NCBI RefSeq assembly: GCF_030499515.1
Contig: NZ_JASTWJ010000001.1
Location: 5,250,001-5,314,000, forward strand
Length of the DNA stretch: 64,000 bases
Reading direction: 5' to 3'
DNA from: Streptomyces sp. DT2A-34
GTDB taxonomy: Bacteria > Actinomycetota > Actinomycetes > Streptomycetales > Streptomycetaceae
This document shows positions 1 to 9,033 of the stretch, in pieces. The notes under the pieces are model-generated. The model was not told the origin of the DNA. It did not search any database and was given only the letters and a program-made list of their open reading frames with translations. The position numbers and the translations under genes are program-made. The first letter of the stretch is position 1. Every line of letters begins with the position of its first letter.

Positions 1-671
1 TAGATCTTCACGCCGTCGAAGCGGCGCAGCTGGAAGGCGTGGTTGATCAGGTGCAGATAGTCCAGGAAGATCCCGGCGCCGGTGCCGCCGGCCACCGAGA
101 AGGCGACGAACACGTCACAGCCGTTGACCTTGCCGCCGCCGAGTTCGCTGAGCTCGCCCGCCGACTTGGCGATCGCGTCGATCGCCTGGAGCAGCGGCTC
201 CAGGACCGGGGCGAGGCTGTGCCGCAGGGTGGCGAACAGGGCGGCCCGGCCGACGGTGGGCAGCTGGCCCGCGCCGGCGTGCAGCGGGGTGACCTTCGGC
301 TCGTCGATGCGCGGCGGCAGCCAGTCGGCGACCTCGTCGCGCAGGACCGCCCGGAGCATCTTGGTCACTTCCGGGGAGGCGTCGAAGTTCGGCAGCAGGT
401 CGTGGGTGGCCCGGGACGTGCGGGCGTACGCGGCCCGCAGGGACGGGTCCACGTTGAACTGCGGCAGCCGCTGCAGATCGCTCTCGCTGTAGTCCGCGTA
501 CACGAACTGCAGGCAGTCGGGCAGCTGGAAGGGGGCGTGGCCGCTCTGCCGGCTGAGCGCCATGCCGTCCGGACCGCACAGCTCGGTGCGCAGTCTGCGT
601 TCCAGCTCGGCGCCGACCAGGCCTCCGGTGCCGCCCAGGCCGACGAAAAGCATCGGCTGGAAGATCTTCAT
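1..671 (-). CDS. Tubulin-like GTPase (Tubulin_2 type), C-terminus outside window
   Basis: The reading frame opens at an ATG (complement of 669-671) preceded by a strong GGAGG ribosome site and stays open to the window edge, so about 223 N-terminal residues are visible. The protein begins MKIFQPMLFVGLGGTGG, a nucleotide-binding glycine loop. Near residue 205 it has AFSVAGGTGAGIF, the GGGTG-like signature loop of the tubulin/FtsZ fold. This fits the bacterial 'tubulin-like' family (Tubulin_2) rather than FtsZ, which is shorter and starts differently. It is the last visible gene of the minus-strand island and may act as a filament or scaffold for the membrane and cyclic-nucleotide partners upstream; that role is inference. 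The 3' end cannot be described. Confidence 0.8.
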   Translation of the reverse strand, partial: MKIFQPMLFVGLGGTGGLVGAELERRLRTELCGPDGMALSRQSGHAPFQLPDCLQFVYADYSESDLQRLPQFNVDPSLRAAYARTSRATHDLLPNFDASPEVTKMLRAVLRDEVADWLPPRIDEPKVTPLHAGAGQLPTVGRAALFATLRHSLAPVLEPLLQAIDAIAKSAGELSELGGGKVNGCDVFVAFSVAGGTGAGIFLDYLHLINHAFQLRRFDGVKI

Positions 672-893
672 GGTTTCCTCCCCGCTTCACGGCCGACGCG
701 GCCGCCGGTTCGTGCTCGGTACGTCTGTGGTGCCGCGCGACGGGACGGCCGCGCGGCGGTGCGGTGCGGTGCGATGTGGTGCGGTGCGTTGTGGTGCTTG
801 TGCGGTGCGGTGCGGTGCGGTGCGGTGCGGTGCGGTGCGGTGCGGTGCGTGGGGCGGGCCGGGCGGTGACGTGTCCGGACGTCGCCCCGCGCG
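672..893. repeat. Intergenic pentanucleotide tandem repeat
   Basis: Between the vWA gene and the tubulin-like gene, roughly 757-850 is a run of the 5-mer GTGCG (read as TGCGG in another phase), about 15 or more units with a few substitutions. No gene-like frame is supported. A 5-bp period disrupts any reading frame, and such a tract is prone to slippage. It lies in the leader of the tubulin-like gene and could change its expression by length variation. Confidence 0.85.
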
Positions 894-3200
894 TCACAGG
901 AACTCGTCGTAGGCGCTGCCCTGGCTGGGGGACGTCTCGTGGGTGCGGCCGGCGCGGGCGCCCGTGTAGGTGCCCCGCACCGTGCCGGTCGCCGGAGGGG
1001 TCCCGCCGAGGGTGAGGCTCAGGGTGTCGGTCAGCTGGACCTGGCCGCGGACGGGCAGCGGGATCCGGTTGCCGCCCTTGCGCACCACCGCGCCGCCCTC
1101 GCGGCTGCGCCGGACGGCGTACGGGCCGTGCGCGCGCTTCTCGATGCGCGGGCTGCGATGGGCCTCGGCGACGGCGAACTCGTACCACTGCTTGTTGTTG
1201 CCGTGCCCGGCCTTGTGCTCGTTGAGGACGGTGCCGTCCTCGGAGACGAGCTGCAGCACCAGCCCGTAGGGGTCCCGTCGGCGCCTGAGCAGCCCCAGCC
1301 AGGCGACGACGGCCACGGCGGCCAGCGCGATCGCGACGGCGCCGGACACGAACGCCCACCAGTACTTCTCCCAGATCCCGGGCTCAGGCGTGACCCGCAC
1401 CGAGACCGGGGTGCTTTCGAGCCGCCGGTCGTCGTCGGTGGTGTCGACGACGGTGAAGGTGCCGGAGAGGTCGAGGCCGTCGCCGAGGCGGTCACCGAAG
1501 GCGTCCGCGGGGGAGACCTTGACGGTGACCTGCCGGGTGCCCTGCTCACCGGGCTTGAGCGTGATCTCGTTCGGCTCGACGGAGAGCAGCCCGTCCTTCA
1601 CGTCGGCGATGGACAGCCGCAGCGTGTGCGGGGAGTCGGTGGTGTTGCTGACGTCCAGGGTGCCGGTGACGGTGCCGCCGGGGTGGGTGTTGCCGGCGGG
1701 CAGTTCGAGCGGGGCCTTGACGGGCAGTTCGCCGGGCGCGACCTCGCCGGTCTCGCTGCGGGTGTCGGCGCTCAGGCCCGAGGCGGTCAGCGTGGCGCTC
1801 ACCGTCAGCGCCCCGTCGGCGTCCTCGGGGATGGTCACGGTGCCGGTGAAGGAGCCGTCGCTCGCCTCGGGGTCGGAGCCCTTGCCGTTGTCGGCGAGGT
1901 CGAGCGCGAGCGGGGAGAAGCCGTCCCCGGTCAGCTCGCTGCGCACGCGCAGCCCCTCGTAGTCGCGCGGGTCCTTGATCTCGTAGCCCTCGCGGGTCTG
2001 CAGCCGCATGGTCACGGTGACCTTCTCACCGGCCTGCGGTGAGGGCGGGTCCATGGTGATGGCGCCGCGCAGCTCGCCCTGCCACAGCACGCTGACGGCG
2101 ACGGGCAGCGAGCGGTGGCCCTCCGGGGCCTCGGCCTTCACCTTCCAGGTGCCGGGCAACGGGTCGACGATCTTCAGCGCCTCGACGGTGCCGGAGCCGC
2201 CCGCCAGCTCGAAACGGGAGTTCTTGTACGTCCCGGAGGTGGTGGGGACCTTGTCGCCGGCCGGGTCGATGTAGGTGATCTTCACCTCGGGGTCGCCCTT
2301 GTCGACGACGATGCTGCCGACGGTGGCCAGCGGGGAGATGCCGATCTCCAGGGTGGCCGGCGGCCGCTTGCTGGGGCCCTCCTCGTGGCGCAGGCAGTGG
2401 GCGGCGGCGAAGATCTTCTCCAGTGTGGTGCCGACGTCCTTCGCCCCGGAGACCTTGTGGGCCTTGGGAGTCGCGGAGGGCAGCTCGACGCAGCCCTTCT
2501 GGTAGCCGCCGGCGGCGATCTGGTCGAGCTGCTTCTTGTCCGGGTCGGGTCCGAAGCCCAGCGGCCAGATCTGGACGTTCTGCTCGGCGGCTTCCTTCAG
2601 CGCCAGCTTCAACTGCCGTTCGCCCTCGGCCGCGCGGTGCGAGGGATCGCCGTACTTGAAGCTGTCCTCGACGTCCATCTTCCCGTCGGTCAGCAGGAAC
2701 AGCACCCGGGGCACCGAGGCGTCGGAGCCGTCGGTCAGGTCGTCCACGCCCTGCCGGATGGCGGTCGGCAGGTCGGTGCCGGTGCCCTCGCTCTCCTTGC
2801 GCTTGCGCAGCTTGTCCACGCAACCGCCGACCTCCTCGCGGCCCGCCGCGTCCAGCGTGGTGCGCGGGCACACCGGGTCCACCACGCGCTGGCCGGCCTT
2901 CTCGGCTGCGGCGAAGCCGAACACCGTGACCTGCGACGACGAGGAGACGTCGCCCAGCGCGATCCGCTTGGCGGCGGCCTTCTCGGCCTTCATGTCCTCG
3001 GCCGCGAGGCTGGCCGACTCGTCCACGGCCACCGCGTAGTTGACCGCCGGGAACACCGGTTCGGAGTCCGCCGCGGGCACCGGATCCTGACCGGCCGGTG
3101 CCAACAGGGACACGAACACCGCGGCGGTGCCCAGCACCGAGATCGCGGCGCGGCGCACCCGGGCCCTTCCTGTCTGCCGTCTTCCCGTGACTCTTCCCAC
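894..3200 (-). CDS. Secreted, membrane-anchored von Willebrand factor A domain protein
   Basis: 768 residues. An Arg-rich N-terminus and hydrophobic stretch (about residues 17-40, ending near APAGQDPVPA) form a signal peptide. A vWA domain spans roughly 50-270, with the metal-ion site motif AVDESAS near residue 58 and a later LLTDGKMD. Beta-sandwich-like repeats follow (about 290-640), the middle part resembling extracellular filamin/CARDB-like domains. One membrane helix (about residue 645-668, WWAFVSGAVAIALAAVAVV) is followed by RRRRD, the usual positive-inside stop, and a cytoplasmic tail of about 100 residues with a beta-rich, Ig-like look. The protein therefore displays a ligand-binding domain outside the cell. 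It sits between the PycTM-like gene and the tubulin-like gene and may be the surface sensor of the island (inference). Confidence 0.8.
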   Translation of the reverse strand: MGRVTGRRQTGRARVRRAAISVLGTAAVFVSLLAPAGQDPVPAADSEPVFPAVNYAVAVDESASLAAEDMKAEKAAAKRIALGDVSSSSQVTVFGFAAAEKAGQRVVDPVCPRTTLDAAGREEVGGCVDKLRKRKESEGTGTDLPTAIRQGVDDLTDGSDASVPRVLFLLTDGKMDVEDSFKYGDPSHRAAEGERQLKLALKEAAEQNVQIWPLGFGPDPDKKQLDQIAAGGYQKGCVELPSATPKAHKVSGAKDVGTTLEKIFAAAHCLRHEEGPSKRPPATLEIGISPLATVGSIVVDKGDPEVKITYIDPAGDKVPTTSGTYKNSRFELAGGSGTVEALKIVDPLPGTWKVKAEAPEGHRSLPVAVSVLWQGELRGAITMDPPSPQAGEKVTVTMRLQTREGYEIKDPRDYEGLRVRSELTGDGFSPLALDLADNGKGSDPEASDGSFTGTVTIPEDADGALTVSATLTASGLSADTRSETGEVAPGELPVKAPLELPAGNTHPGGTVTGTLDVSNTTDSPHTLRLSIADVKDGLLSVEPNEITLKPGEQGTRQVTVKVSPADAFGDRLGDGLDLSGTFTVVDTTDDDRRLESTPVSVRVTPEPGIWEKYWWAFVSGAVAIALAAVAVVAWLGLLRRRRDPYGLVLQLVSEDGTVLNEHKAGHGNNKQWYEFAVAEAHRSPRIEKRAHGPYAVRRSREGGAVVRKGGNRIPLPVRGQVQLTDTLSLTLGGTPPATGTVRGTYTGARAGRTHETSPSQGSAYDEFL

Positions 3201-3403
3201 GGCCGTCCCCTAGGTCTCTGAGGTTGGTGCTTGAGGTTCGTGCTTGAGGCTGGTGCTGGCGGTTCGTGCTGGTGGTTCTTGATTCGCCTTGCGACGTGTA
3301 CGTGGTGACGCGTGTGCCTCGTGCCTGGTGCGCGCCGATGTCGTGTGCGGTGGTGCGTTGGCGTGTGTGCGGTGGTACGCCGGTGTCGCGTGCGCCCTCT
3401 GGA
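3201..3403. repeat. Intergenic region with degenerate short repeats
   Basis: The 203-bp leader of the vWA gene holds degenerate repeats of about 15 bp around GGTGCTTGAGGTTCG (3225-3290), followed by a GTG-rich stretch. No gene is supported. It is the second of three intergenic spacers in this island carrying short tandem repeats. Confidence 0.6.
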
Positions 3404-3955
3404 TCAGCCCGCGGTCAGCCCCCAGGCCACGGCCAGGCCCGCCGACGGGGCGAGCGAGGCCACGCCCCAGCGGATGGCCCGGTACTTGGCGGACAGGATC
3501 GAGCTGACGTCCACGGCCTGGACGAGCAGCCACCCGGCGGGGTCGCGCGCCGCCTCGGTGACCCGGGCGGACAGCCTCGCGATGTCGCGGGCGGCCACCA
3601 GATCGCCGAAGTAGGTCACCTCGTCCCGGCCGCGGACCGTGCCGGTGCGCGGCATCAGCGCCGCGACCAGCGCGGCCACCGCGACGGCCCAGAGCACCCC
3701 GGAGAGGACCAGCGTCACGTCGGCGAGCCCGTCCCACCCGGGCGTGCCGTGCCAGCCGACGAGGAACGCGGGCAGCGCGAGCGTCCCCGACAGGAGCACG
3801 GCCGCCTTGGAGTCGGCCCGGCCGAGGTCCTCGCGGACCGTGACCAGCAGTCGCTCGGCGATGCGCTCCCCCGCCCGGTCGTTGCAGTGCCGACCCCCGT
3901 CCGGCACAGGCGCGACCGAGGCGGGGGAGGTCTGTGCCGCCCCGTCGGCGGTCAT
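3404..3955 (-). CDS. Pycsar effector-type membrane protein (PycTM / DUF5706-like)
   Basis: 183 residues from the ATG at 3955, which overlaps the upstream stop codon as ATGA (3952-3955); an in-frame ATG at 3979 would lie inside the upstream gene. The layout is an amphipathic helix with VREDLGRADSKAAVLLSG, two membrane helices (about residues 55-105), a soluble stretch with EVTYFGDLVAARD, then SSILSAKYRAIRWGV and a third membrane helix at the C-terminus. The ADSKAA and SAKYRAI motifs around the helices are characteristic of the DUF5706 family, which includes PycTM, the membrane effector of Pycsar anti-phage systems. Known PycTM proteins are activated by cyclic pyrimidine nucleotides and disrupt the membrane. 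A cyclase-like gene four genes upstream supports the same logic here. Family assignment is by motif recognition, not a search. Confidence 0.75.
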   Translation of the reverse strand: MTADGAAQTSPASVAPVPDGGRHCNDRAGERIAERLLVTVREDLGRADSKAAVLLSGTLALPAFLVGWHGTPGWDGLADVTLVLSGVLWAVAVAALVAALMPRTGTVRGRDEVTYFGDLVAARDIARLSARVTEAARDPAGWLLVQAVDVSSILSAKYRAIRWGVASLAPSAGLAVAWGLTAG

Positions 3956-5586
3956 CGGTCCTCTTCCGCCCAGGCCCATCCGTCGTCCTCATCTCGTCTG
4001 CGACGCCGCGGCCGCTCCCAGTCCCGCTCGTCGTCCGGGTGGTAGGGCTCCGGCCGGTAGGTCCGGGGCCCCTCGCCGGAGCGCGACTCATCCTCGGGGG
4101 CGTGGCCGGGGACCGGTCCCGCGGAGCTGAGCTCCGGCCGGCGCGGGGGCCGCCGCACCCCGGCACGACGGTCGTCGTAGGGGGCGTCGTCGTCCTGGGC
4201 GTAGGGGTCGGGCCGGTGGGCCCGGTCGCGGTCGCGGGTGCGTGGGTCGTCGTAGTAGGGGTCGTCGCCCTCGTCGTAGGGCTCGGACCGGTGGGTCCGG
4301 TGGCGGTCGCGGGTGCGTGGGTCGTCGTAGTAGGGGTCGTCGCCCTCGTCGCGGGGTTCGGGCCGGTGGGTCCGGTGGCGGTCGCGGGTGCGTGGGTCGT
4401 CGTAGTCGGCGTCGGCTGCCGGGGAGTAGGGATCCGGGCGGGGCGTCCGGTGCCGGGGGCCGGGTGCGTATCCGTCGTCGTCCGCCGAGTAGGGGTCCCG
4501 GTGGGGCCGGCGTCGCGAGTCGGTGTCCTCGCCGGCATACGGCTCCCTGCGGCCGGACCCCGGTCGGCGGGGCTCGTCCCGGGAGGGCTCGGGCCGGTGG
4601 GAGCGCCGTCGGGGCGGTTCGTCCGACACCCAGTCCGGGGTGAACTCCCCGTCCGTGGACGGCTCCAGCTGCCGGGGCTCGCGGCGGGGCGGCAGCGTTC
4701 CGAGGGGGCCCTGGATGGGGCGGCGCCGGTCCGGGTTGATGAGGTTCAGGACCTGTGTCTCCACGTCGGTGGAGGCGAGCTCTCCGCTGAGCGCCATGGT
4801 GTAGAGCCGGTCGATCCGCTCCCGCTCGTCCTGTCTGCCCTCCTGGCGGATCTTCTCCAGGAAGTCCTTGGCCCCCTCGGGATCGGCGGCCAGCATGAAG
4901 CTGAGCTGCGCGAGTTCCCCGCCCTGCAGCATGCGCCGGAACGCGTCCTGACGCTGCCGGGTCACCTCGGCCTCGGCCACCACGTCCCGCTTCTTCTTCG
5001 CGTGCTCGATAGCGTCGTCGTCCACCCCCAGCCGGACGTACAGCCGTACCCGCAGGCCGAGTTCGGCCCCCAGATCACTCCAGCGGCCCCCGGCGCACTC
5101 GCGCGTGATGACCCGGTTGGCCTGTTCGGCGTCGGTCACCCGGTAGGACCGCGTGACCTCGTGCAGCCGTTCCAGGATCGGGGACGTGAGCCGCTTGGCG
5201 ACGTCCTTCACGGCCTGTACGGCGACCAGATGGGGATCGGTCACCTCCCACTCGATGTCCACCTCGGCCTTGAAGAAGGCGGTGCTGCCGGCGGCCGGGA
5301 GCTCCATCCGCAGCGGCGTCACGAAGGTGCCGACCGCGATCTCGCAGGCGGTGTACGGCCGGGCCAGCGCCCGCTTGTCGACGTGCCGGACACCGAAGGC
5401 GGTGACCAGGCTGTAGCCGCCGTTGCGGTAGAACACCACCGAGGTCTTCTCGGCACTGATCGGCGGCAGCCCGCCCGTCGGCGTGTACTCCTTCAGGAAC
5501 GGGCCCGTGGGGGTCGAGTCGGCGGCGGCCCGTTTCGCCTGGAGCCGCTGCCTCGCCTGCGCCCTCGCGTCGTCGTTGTCAGCCAT
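3952..5586 (-). CDS. SPFH/Band-7-like protein with repetitive acidic-basic C-terminal tail
   Basis: 544 residues. The N-terminal 300 residues look like an SPFH (stomatin/prohibitin) domain: beta-rich start with FYRNGGYSLVTAFGVRHVD, then STAFFKAEVDIEWEVTDP, a helical stretch, GLRVRLYVRLGVDD, and a coiled region rich in Lys, Arg and Glu. No membrane anchor is visible. Residues 305-544 are low complexity, with RDRHRTHRPEP and EGDDPYYDDPRT units repeated about 27 residues apart (about 4195-4410), the repeats also conserved at DNA level. The gene overlaps the ATPase by 8 bp and the PycTM-like gene by 4 bp, so the three are probably co-translated. SPFH proteins form membrane-associated oligomers; a scaffold for the neighbouring membrane effector is plausible. 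The SPFH call is moderate; this could be an unrelated beta-alpha scaffold. Confidence 0.55.
   Translation of the reverse strand: MADNDDARAQARQRLQAKRAAADSTPTGPFLKEYTPTGGLPPISAEKTSVVFYRNGGYSLVTAFGVRHVDKRALARPYTACEIAVGTFVTPLRMELPAAGSTAFFKAEVDIEWEVTDPHLVAVQAVKDVAKRLTSPILERLHEVTRSYRVTDAEQANRVITRECAGGRWSDLGAELGLRVRLYVRLGVDDDAIEHAKKKRDVVAEAEVTRQRQDAFRRMLQGGELAQLSFMLAADPEGAKDFLEKIRQEGRQDERERIDRLYTMALSGELASTDVETQVLNLINPDRRRPIQGPLGTLPPRREPRQLEPSTDGEFTPDWVSDEPPRRRSHRPEPSRDEPRRPGSGRREPYAGEDTDSRRRPHRDPYSADDDGYAPGPRHRTPRPDPYSPAADADYDDPRTRDRHRTHRPEPRDEGDDPYYDDPRTRDRHRTHRSEPYDEGDDPYYDDPRTRDRDRAHRPDPYAQDDDAPYDDRRAGVRRPPRRPELSSAGPVPGHAPEDESRSGEGPRTYRPEPYHPDDERDWERPRRRRRDEDDGWAWAEEDR
4195..4410. repeat. Tandem 81-bp repeat inside the SPFH-like gene
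   Basis: Two nearly identical 81-bp units and one partial unit encode 27-residue repeats built of DRHRTHR plus an acidic EGDDPYYDD stretch. Unit length is a multiple of three, so copy-number change would keep the frame. Confidence 0.75.
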
Positions 5587-8116
5587 GCCTCTCCTCCTGG
5601 CCCGTCCGTTCCGCCGGTGAGACGGCGAGCCACCACAGGTCGCGCGCCTTCGGTTCGGGGAGCGGCTTCTCCGGGTCGTTCATCATTCGGCGCAACAGCC
5701 AGTCCAGCCGCCGCCGGTCGGTCGCCTCGGTGGCCAGCGCGGGCAGCAGCGCCGCCAGCCCCGGCCGGGTCCACTCGGTGCCGTCCTTGCGCACCGCCGA
5801 CCGCAGCAGCGCCTCCAGCGCGTCCATCGCCACGTCCTTCGAGCGCGCCGTGTTCAGCGTGGTCCACAGCAAGTCGGCCATGGGGACGACGAGTTCGGGC
5901 CGGGTGGCGGCGAGGGCCAGCGGCAGCGGCCAGTCACCCCGGTCGCCCAGCGGGGAGGACTCGGGGTCGTCCGTCAGGACCTCGTCCACCCTGGTCAGCG
6001 CCAGCCGGACGGTGGTCACCAGACCCAGGTCCTGGTACGGCTCCTTCTTGTGGTGGGTCCACTCGGCCACCCGCTCCAGCACCTGGGGGGCATCGGGGAG
6101 GGTCAGCAGCCGTACGACGTTGAAGGAACTGACGGCGAGCTGCTCACCCTCGTCCCGGATCCCGATCCGGGCCAGGGCGTCCAGGGTGTCGTCCGTCGTG
6201 GCGGCGGCGTTGCCGTAGCCCAGCGCCATCGCGGCGGTCCAGCGCAGCGACTTGGTGCCGTTGCTGCTCCAGTCCCCGACGATCTTGTGCACCGTCCTGC
6301 GATGGGAGTCGTGACCGGCGGCCTGGTCCATGGTGGTGGCCGCGAAGATCCGCCGACGGGGCGTGGACGCCTCGGCGAGCGGCCGGACCAGCTCGGTGTA
6401 GCCGTGGTCGAAGTCCCGTACGCACAGTTCTCCGGCGGCGACCGCGGCGCGCATCCACACCTGGGAGCGCGGATCGTCCGCCAGCAGCCGCAGCCAGCGC
6501 ACCACCGGCGCCCGGACCGGGAAGTGCCGGTCCCACAGCTCGGTCAGCACCGCGGACGGCAGGGCGGAACCCCGGTACCAGATCAGCCGCGCCGGGACGT
6601 CGTGCCCGGCCACCTCGACCTTGCCGTCGGTGAGTTCGGCGCGCGAGAGTGCCGTGTCGACCACCGGGTCGTCGCAGAACAGGGGGCGGGCCGGTGTGTT
6701 GTCCGGGTCGCACTGAACGGACAGTTCCCAGGTCAGCAGGTGTGCGGCGGTGGCCACGGCGCTGTACGACGCCCCGCCCAGCACGGCCAGCGCGATACGG
6801 AACGCCACCGGCTGGAACAGCGTCGCCGTGTCCGACCGCCGGCCCTTCCCCTCCCCCTCGGCGCGGGGCGGCGCGGTGAGCGCCCGGTCCACCCCGGCGA
6901 ACCACTCCTGGGCCTGCTCGGCGGCGATGCTGCGGCAGCCGGACAGCAACTCGTCGTACGAGGTGGTCCCCAGCACATGCCCGGCCAGCAGCGAGGCGAG
7001 CAACTCGGCCTCGGCGGGGCGCAGATCCTTCAGCCCGACCGCGTCCTTGACCTCCTCGCGTTCCCAGAGGTCCTCCGCCCGCGCCAGCAGCTCGGCCGGC
7101 GGGGGATCGCCCTCCCGGGCCTCGTCGGCCCGCTCCTCCAGCCGCTCGCGCAGCCGGGTGGCGAGCAGCTCCTGGGTGGGCGCGGGCGGGCAGAGCATGC
7201 CGTACCGCCCGGCCAGCAGCGCGTTCGCCGCCGACCCGACGGTGACGACGATCACCGCGAAGGCCTCGCGGCGGGCCAGGGCCGCGGCGAGCTCGTCGAG
7301 GTCCATCTCGTCCGGGGGCAGCGCGTCGGGCCGGGTGAGGGACAGCTCCAGCAGATAGCCGGTACCGCGTCGGGCCTCCTCGCCCTCGTCGTCCAGCGTC
7401 TGGGCCAGCTGACGTGGCCCGCCCTCCGGGTCGACCCGGAGCACCCGGGGACCGGCGGCGGGCTCGGCGCCGGTGTCGCCCGTCGCGCGCCGGGTGACCT
7501 CGTCGAGGAGCGACAGCGCCGTACTCGTACGTCCCGTACCCGGCGCGGCTCCCAGCACCAGCAGCCGCCGGGCGCGCAGCGCGCCGCGCAGCCGTATGTA
7601 CCCCTGCGGCACCACATGGTCCCGGCGGAGCCTGCGCAGCTCTTCCTCGGGCACGGGGCCGCTGCGCATGCCGGGGCCGAGCGGGCGCGAGCCCAGCAGC
7701 AGGTTGAAGTTGTCGCCGATGTGGGCGCTCTGGAGCCGTGAGTGGGCGAAGCTGATCAGGTCCCGGCGGACGTCGAACAGCTGCCGGGTGGCCAGGCGCG
7801 TCCGTGCGGCGGCGGCGAGATCGGTGGGCCCGTCCTCGCCGGAATCGTCGGCCAGGGGGTCACGGGTGCGCTCCTTGAACCGCCCTGCGGCGCGCTCCCG
7901 TTCCTTCTCCCGCTCCTTCTCTTTCTCCTTCTCCGACTCCTCGTCCTCCGCGGACTTGGACTTGTCGTCGTCGGACCTGCCGTCGTCGCCACGGGCGCGG
8001 TCGTCCCGGTCCTGCTTCCTGTCGTCCCCGGCCTTCTTGTCGTCGGACGACCGTCCCCCGCCGGGCTGCTCAGAGGTGTCGACGGCAACGCCGCCCGCCT
8101 GCTCGTCGTCGCTCAC
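5579..8116 (-). CDS. P-loop ATPase with charged N-terminus and helical-repeat C-terminus
   Basis: 845 residues. Residues 1-105 are an extreme Asp/Lys/Arg/Glu-rich segment with KEKEKEREKERER. A helical part follows, then a Walker A motif GAAPGTGRTSTAL at about residue 188-200. AFAVIVVTVGS (about 290) is a candidate strand but lacks a clean Walker B DD/DE, so hydrolysis competence is uncertain. The C-terminal half (about 400-840) is helix-rich with Ala/Leu repeats resembling HEAT-type solenoids. The overall shape (charged linker, NTPase, helical repeats) matches STAND-like or other conflict-system NTPases, but I cannot name a subfamily. It begins 5 bp after the cyclase-like gene and overlaps the SPFH-like gene by 8 bp. 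Confidence 0.6.
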   Translation of the reverse strand: MSDDEQAGGVAVDTSEQPGGGRSSDDKKAGDDRKQDRDDRARGDDGRSDDDKSKSAEDEESEKEKEKEREKERERAAGRFKERTRDPLADDSGEDGPTDLAAAARTRLATRQLFDVRRDLISFAHSRLQSAHIGDNFNLLLGSRPLGPGMRSGPVPEEELRRLRRDHVVPQGYIRLRGALRARRLLVLGAAPGTGRTSTALSLLDEVTRRATGDTGAEPAAGPRVLRVDPEGGPRQLAQTLDDEGEEARRGTGYLLELSLTRPDALPPDEMDLDELAAALARREAFAVIVVTVGSAANALLAGRYGMLCPPAPTQELLATRLRERLEERADEAREGDPPPAELLARAEDLWEREEVKDAVGLKDLRPAEAELLASLLAGHVLGTTSYDELLSGCRSIAAEQAQEWFAGVDRALTAPPRAEGEGKGRRSDTATLFQPVAFRIALAVLGGASYSAVATAAHLLTWELSVQCDPDNTPARPLFCDDPVVDTALSRAELTDGKVEVAGHDVPARLIWYRGSALPSAVLTELWDRHFPVRAPVVRWLRLLADDPRSQVWMRAAVAAGELCVRDFDHGYTELVRPLAEASTPRRRIFAATTMDQAAGHDSHRRTVHKIVGDWSSNGTKSLRWTAAMALGYGNAAATTDDTLDALARIGIRDEGEQLAVSSFNVVRLLTLPDAPQVLERVAEWTHHKKEPYQDLGLVTTVRLALTRVDEVLTDDPESSPLGDRGDWPLPLALAATRPELVVPMADLLWTTLNTARSKDVAMDALEALLRSAVRKDGTEWTRPGLAALLPALATEATDRRRLDWLLRRMMNDPEKPLPEPKARDLWWLAVSPAERTGQEERHG

Positions 8117-8121
8117 CCGGC

Positions 8122-9033
8122 TCAGTCCTTCCCCTGCTCGGTGACGCGGTTGTGGGACCCGCCCATCTGCACGGGCCCGTGGTAGACGTTGTGCTCGTTA
8201 TGGAAGGCGTCGCCCTTGACGTTTTGATGAATGGCGACGTCACGGGGCCGGTGGCCGGACGTGTCCACGACCGGGAACTCGTCCTCGTCGCTGTCGTCGC
8301 TGTCGTGGAGGTCGTCGAACTCGTCGAACTCGTCGTCGAAGGCGGACAGCGGACCACCGGCGGGCGAGGGCGTCGACGGTGTGGACGGCGGCGACGACGC
8401 GGCTACCGGCCCGGCCCCGGGGATCTCCGGAGCCGGCCGCCCGGGCAGGTGGAACCAGGCGGTGACCGGGCCCTCCTTGAGCTCCAGCCGGGCCGGGGAG
8501 TAGTGCGCGGGCTCGATGAACTTGCCGCCGCCGCTGACCACGTCCTCGTACAGCGACTGGGAGGTCACCAGCACGAGGTCGGCCTTCTCGGCGTCGAGGA
8601 GCTGCCGGGCGACGGGGGAGTCGGCCAGTCGGCAGGCGAGGTCGACGGCGCGTCCGCTGATGCCCCGGTCGTCGTGCCGGACCGGGCCGACGTGCATGCC
8701 GATGCGCAGCCCGAGGGGGACGGCCAGGTCACGGTTCTCGTCGCGCAGCTTCTCGTGCACCTCGATCAGCCACAGCCCGAGCAGCCGGCTCGCCGCGATC
8801 CGGCCCGGCACCGACAGCAGCACGCCGTCGCCGCGGTCCTCCGTGTGGACCACGTCCCGAGCCACCTTGGCGTGGCCGAAGGCCGTCTCCAGCACCCGGT
8901 AGATCCGGGCGCGCATGCGCGGCTTGTCGACGTCGTCGTACGCGCCGGAACGTCTGGCGTCGACGCTGATCACCAACTCGTAGTGCGCTTCGGTGAGTTC
9001 CAGAGCGTCGTGGTTCACCCATGCCCCCTGCAT
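8122..9033 (-). CDS. Class III nucleotidyl cyclase-like protein
   Basis: 303 residues from the ATG at 9033 (GGAAAG six bases upstream). Upstream in-frame starts would translate a 21-bp repeat with atypical codons, so they are rejected. The first 190 residues match the adenylate/guanylate cyclase homology fold: ELVISVDARRSG carries the first metal Asp, EDRGDGVLLSVPG the second, and LRIGMHVGPVRHDDRG plus SGRAVDLACRLAD the C-terminal signature. In typical cyclases the last motif has Asn before xAxR; here it is Asp (VDLACR), so catalysis or nucleotide choice may differ. The C-terminal 110 residues are disordered and acidic (DEFDEFDDL, DSDDSDEDEF), ending near HNRVTEQGKD. The neighbours (Crp-type receptor upstream, PycTM-type protein downstream) suggest a cyclic nucleotide signal; which nucleotide cannot be read from sequence. 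Confidence 0.75.
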   Translation of the reverse strand: MQGAWVNHDALELTEAHYELVISVDARRSGAYDDVDKPRMRARIYRVLETAFGHAKVARDVVHTEDRGDGVLLSVPGRIAASRLLGLWLIEVHEKLRDENRDLAVPLGLRIGMHVGPVRHDDRGISGRAVDLACRLADSPVARQLLDAEKADLVLVTSQSLYEDVVSGGGKFIEPAHYSPARLELKEGPVTAWFHLPGRPAPEIPGAGPVAASSPPSTPSTPSPAGGPLSAFDDEFDEFDDLHDSDDSDEDEFPVVDTSGHRPRDVAIHQNVKGDAFHNEHNVYHGPVQMGGSHNRVTEQGKD

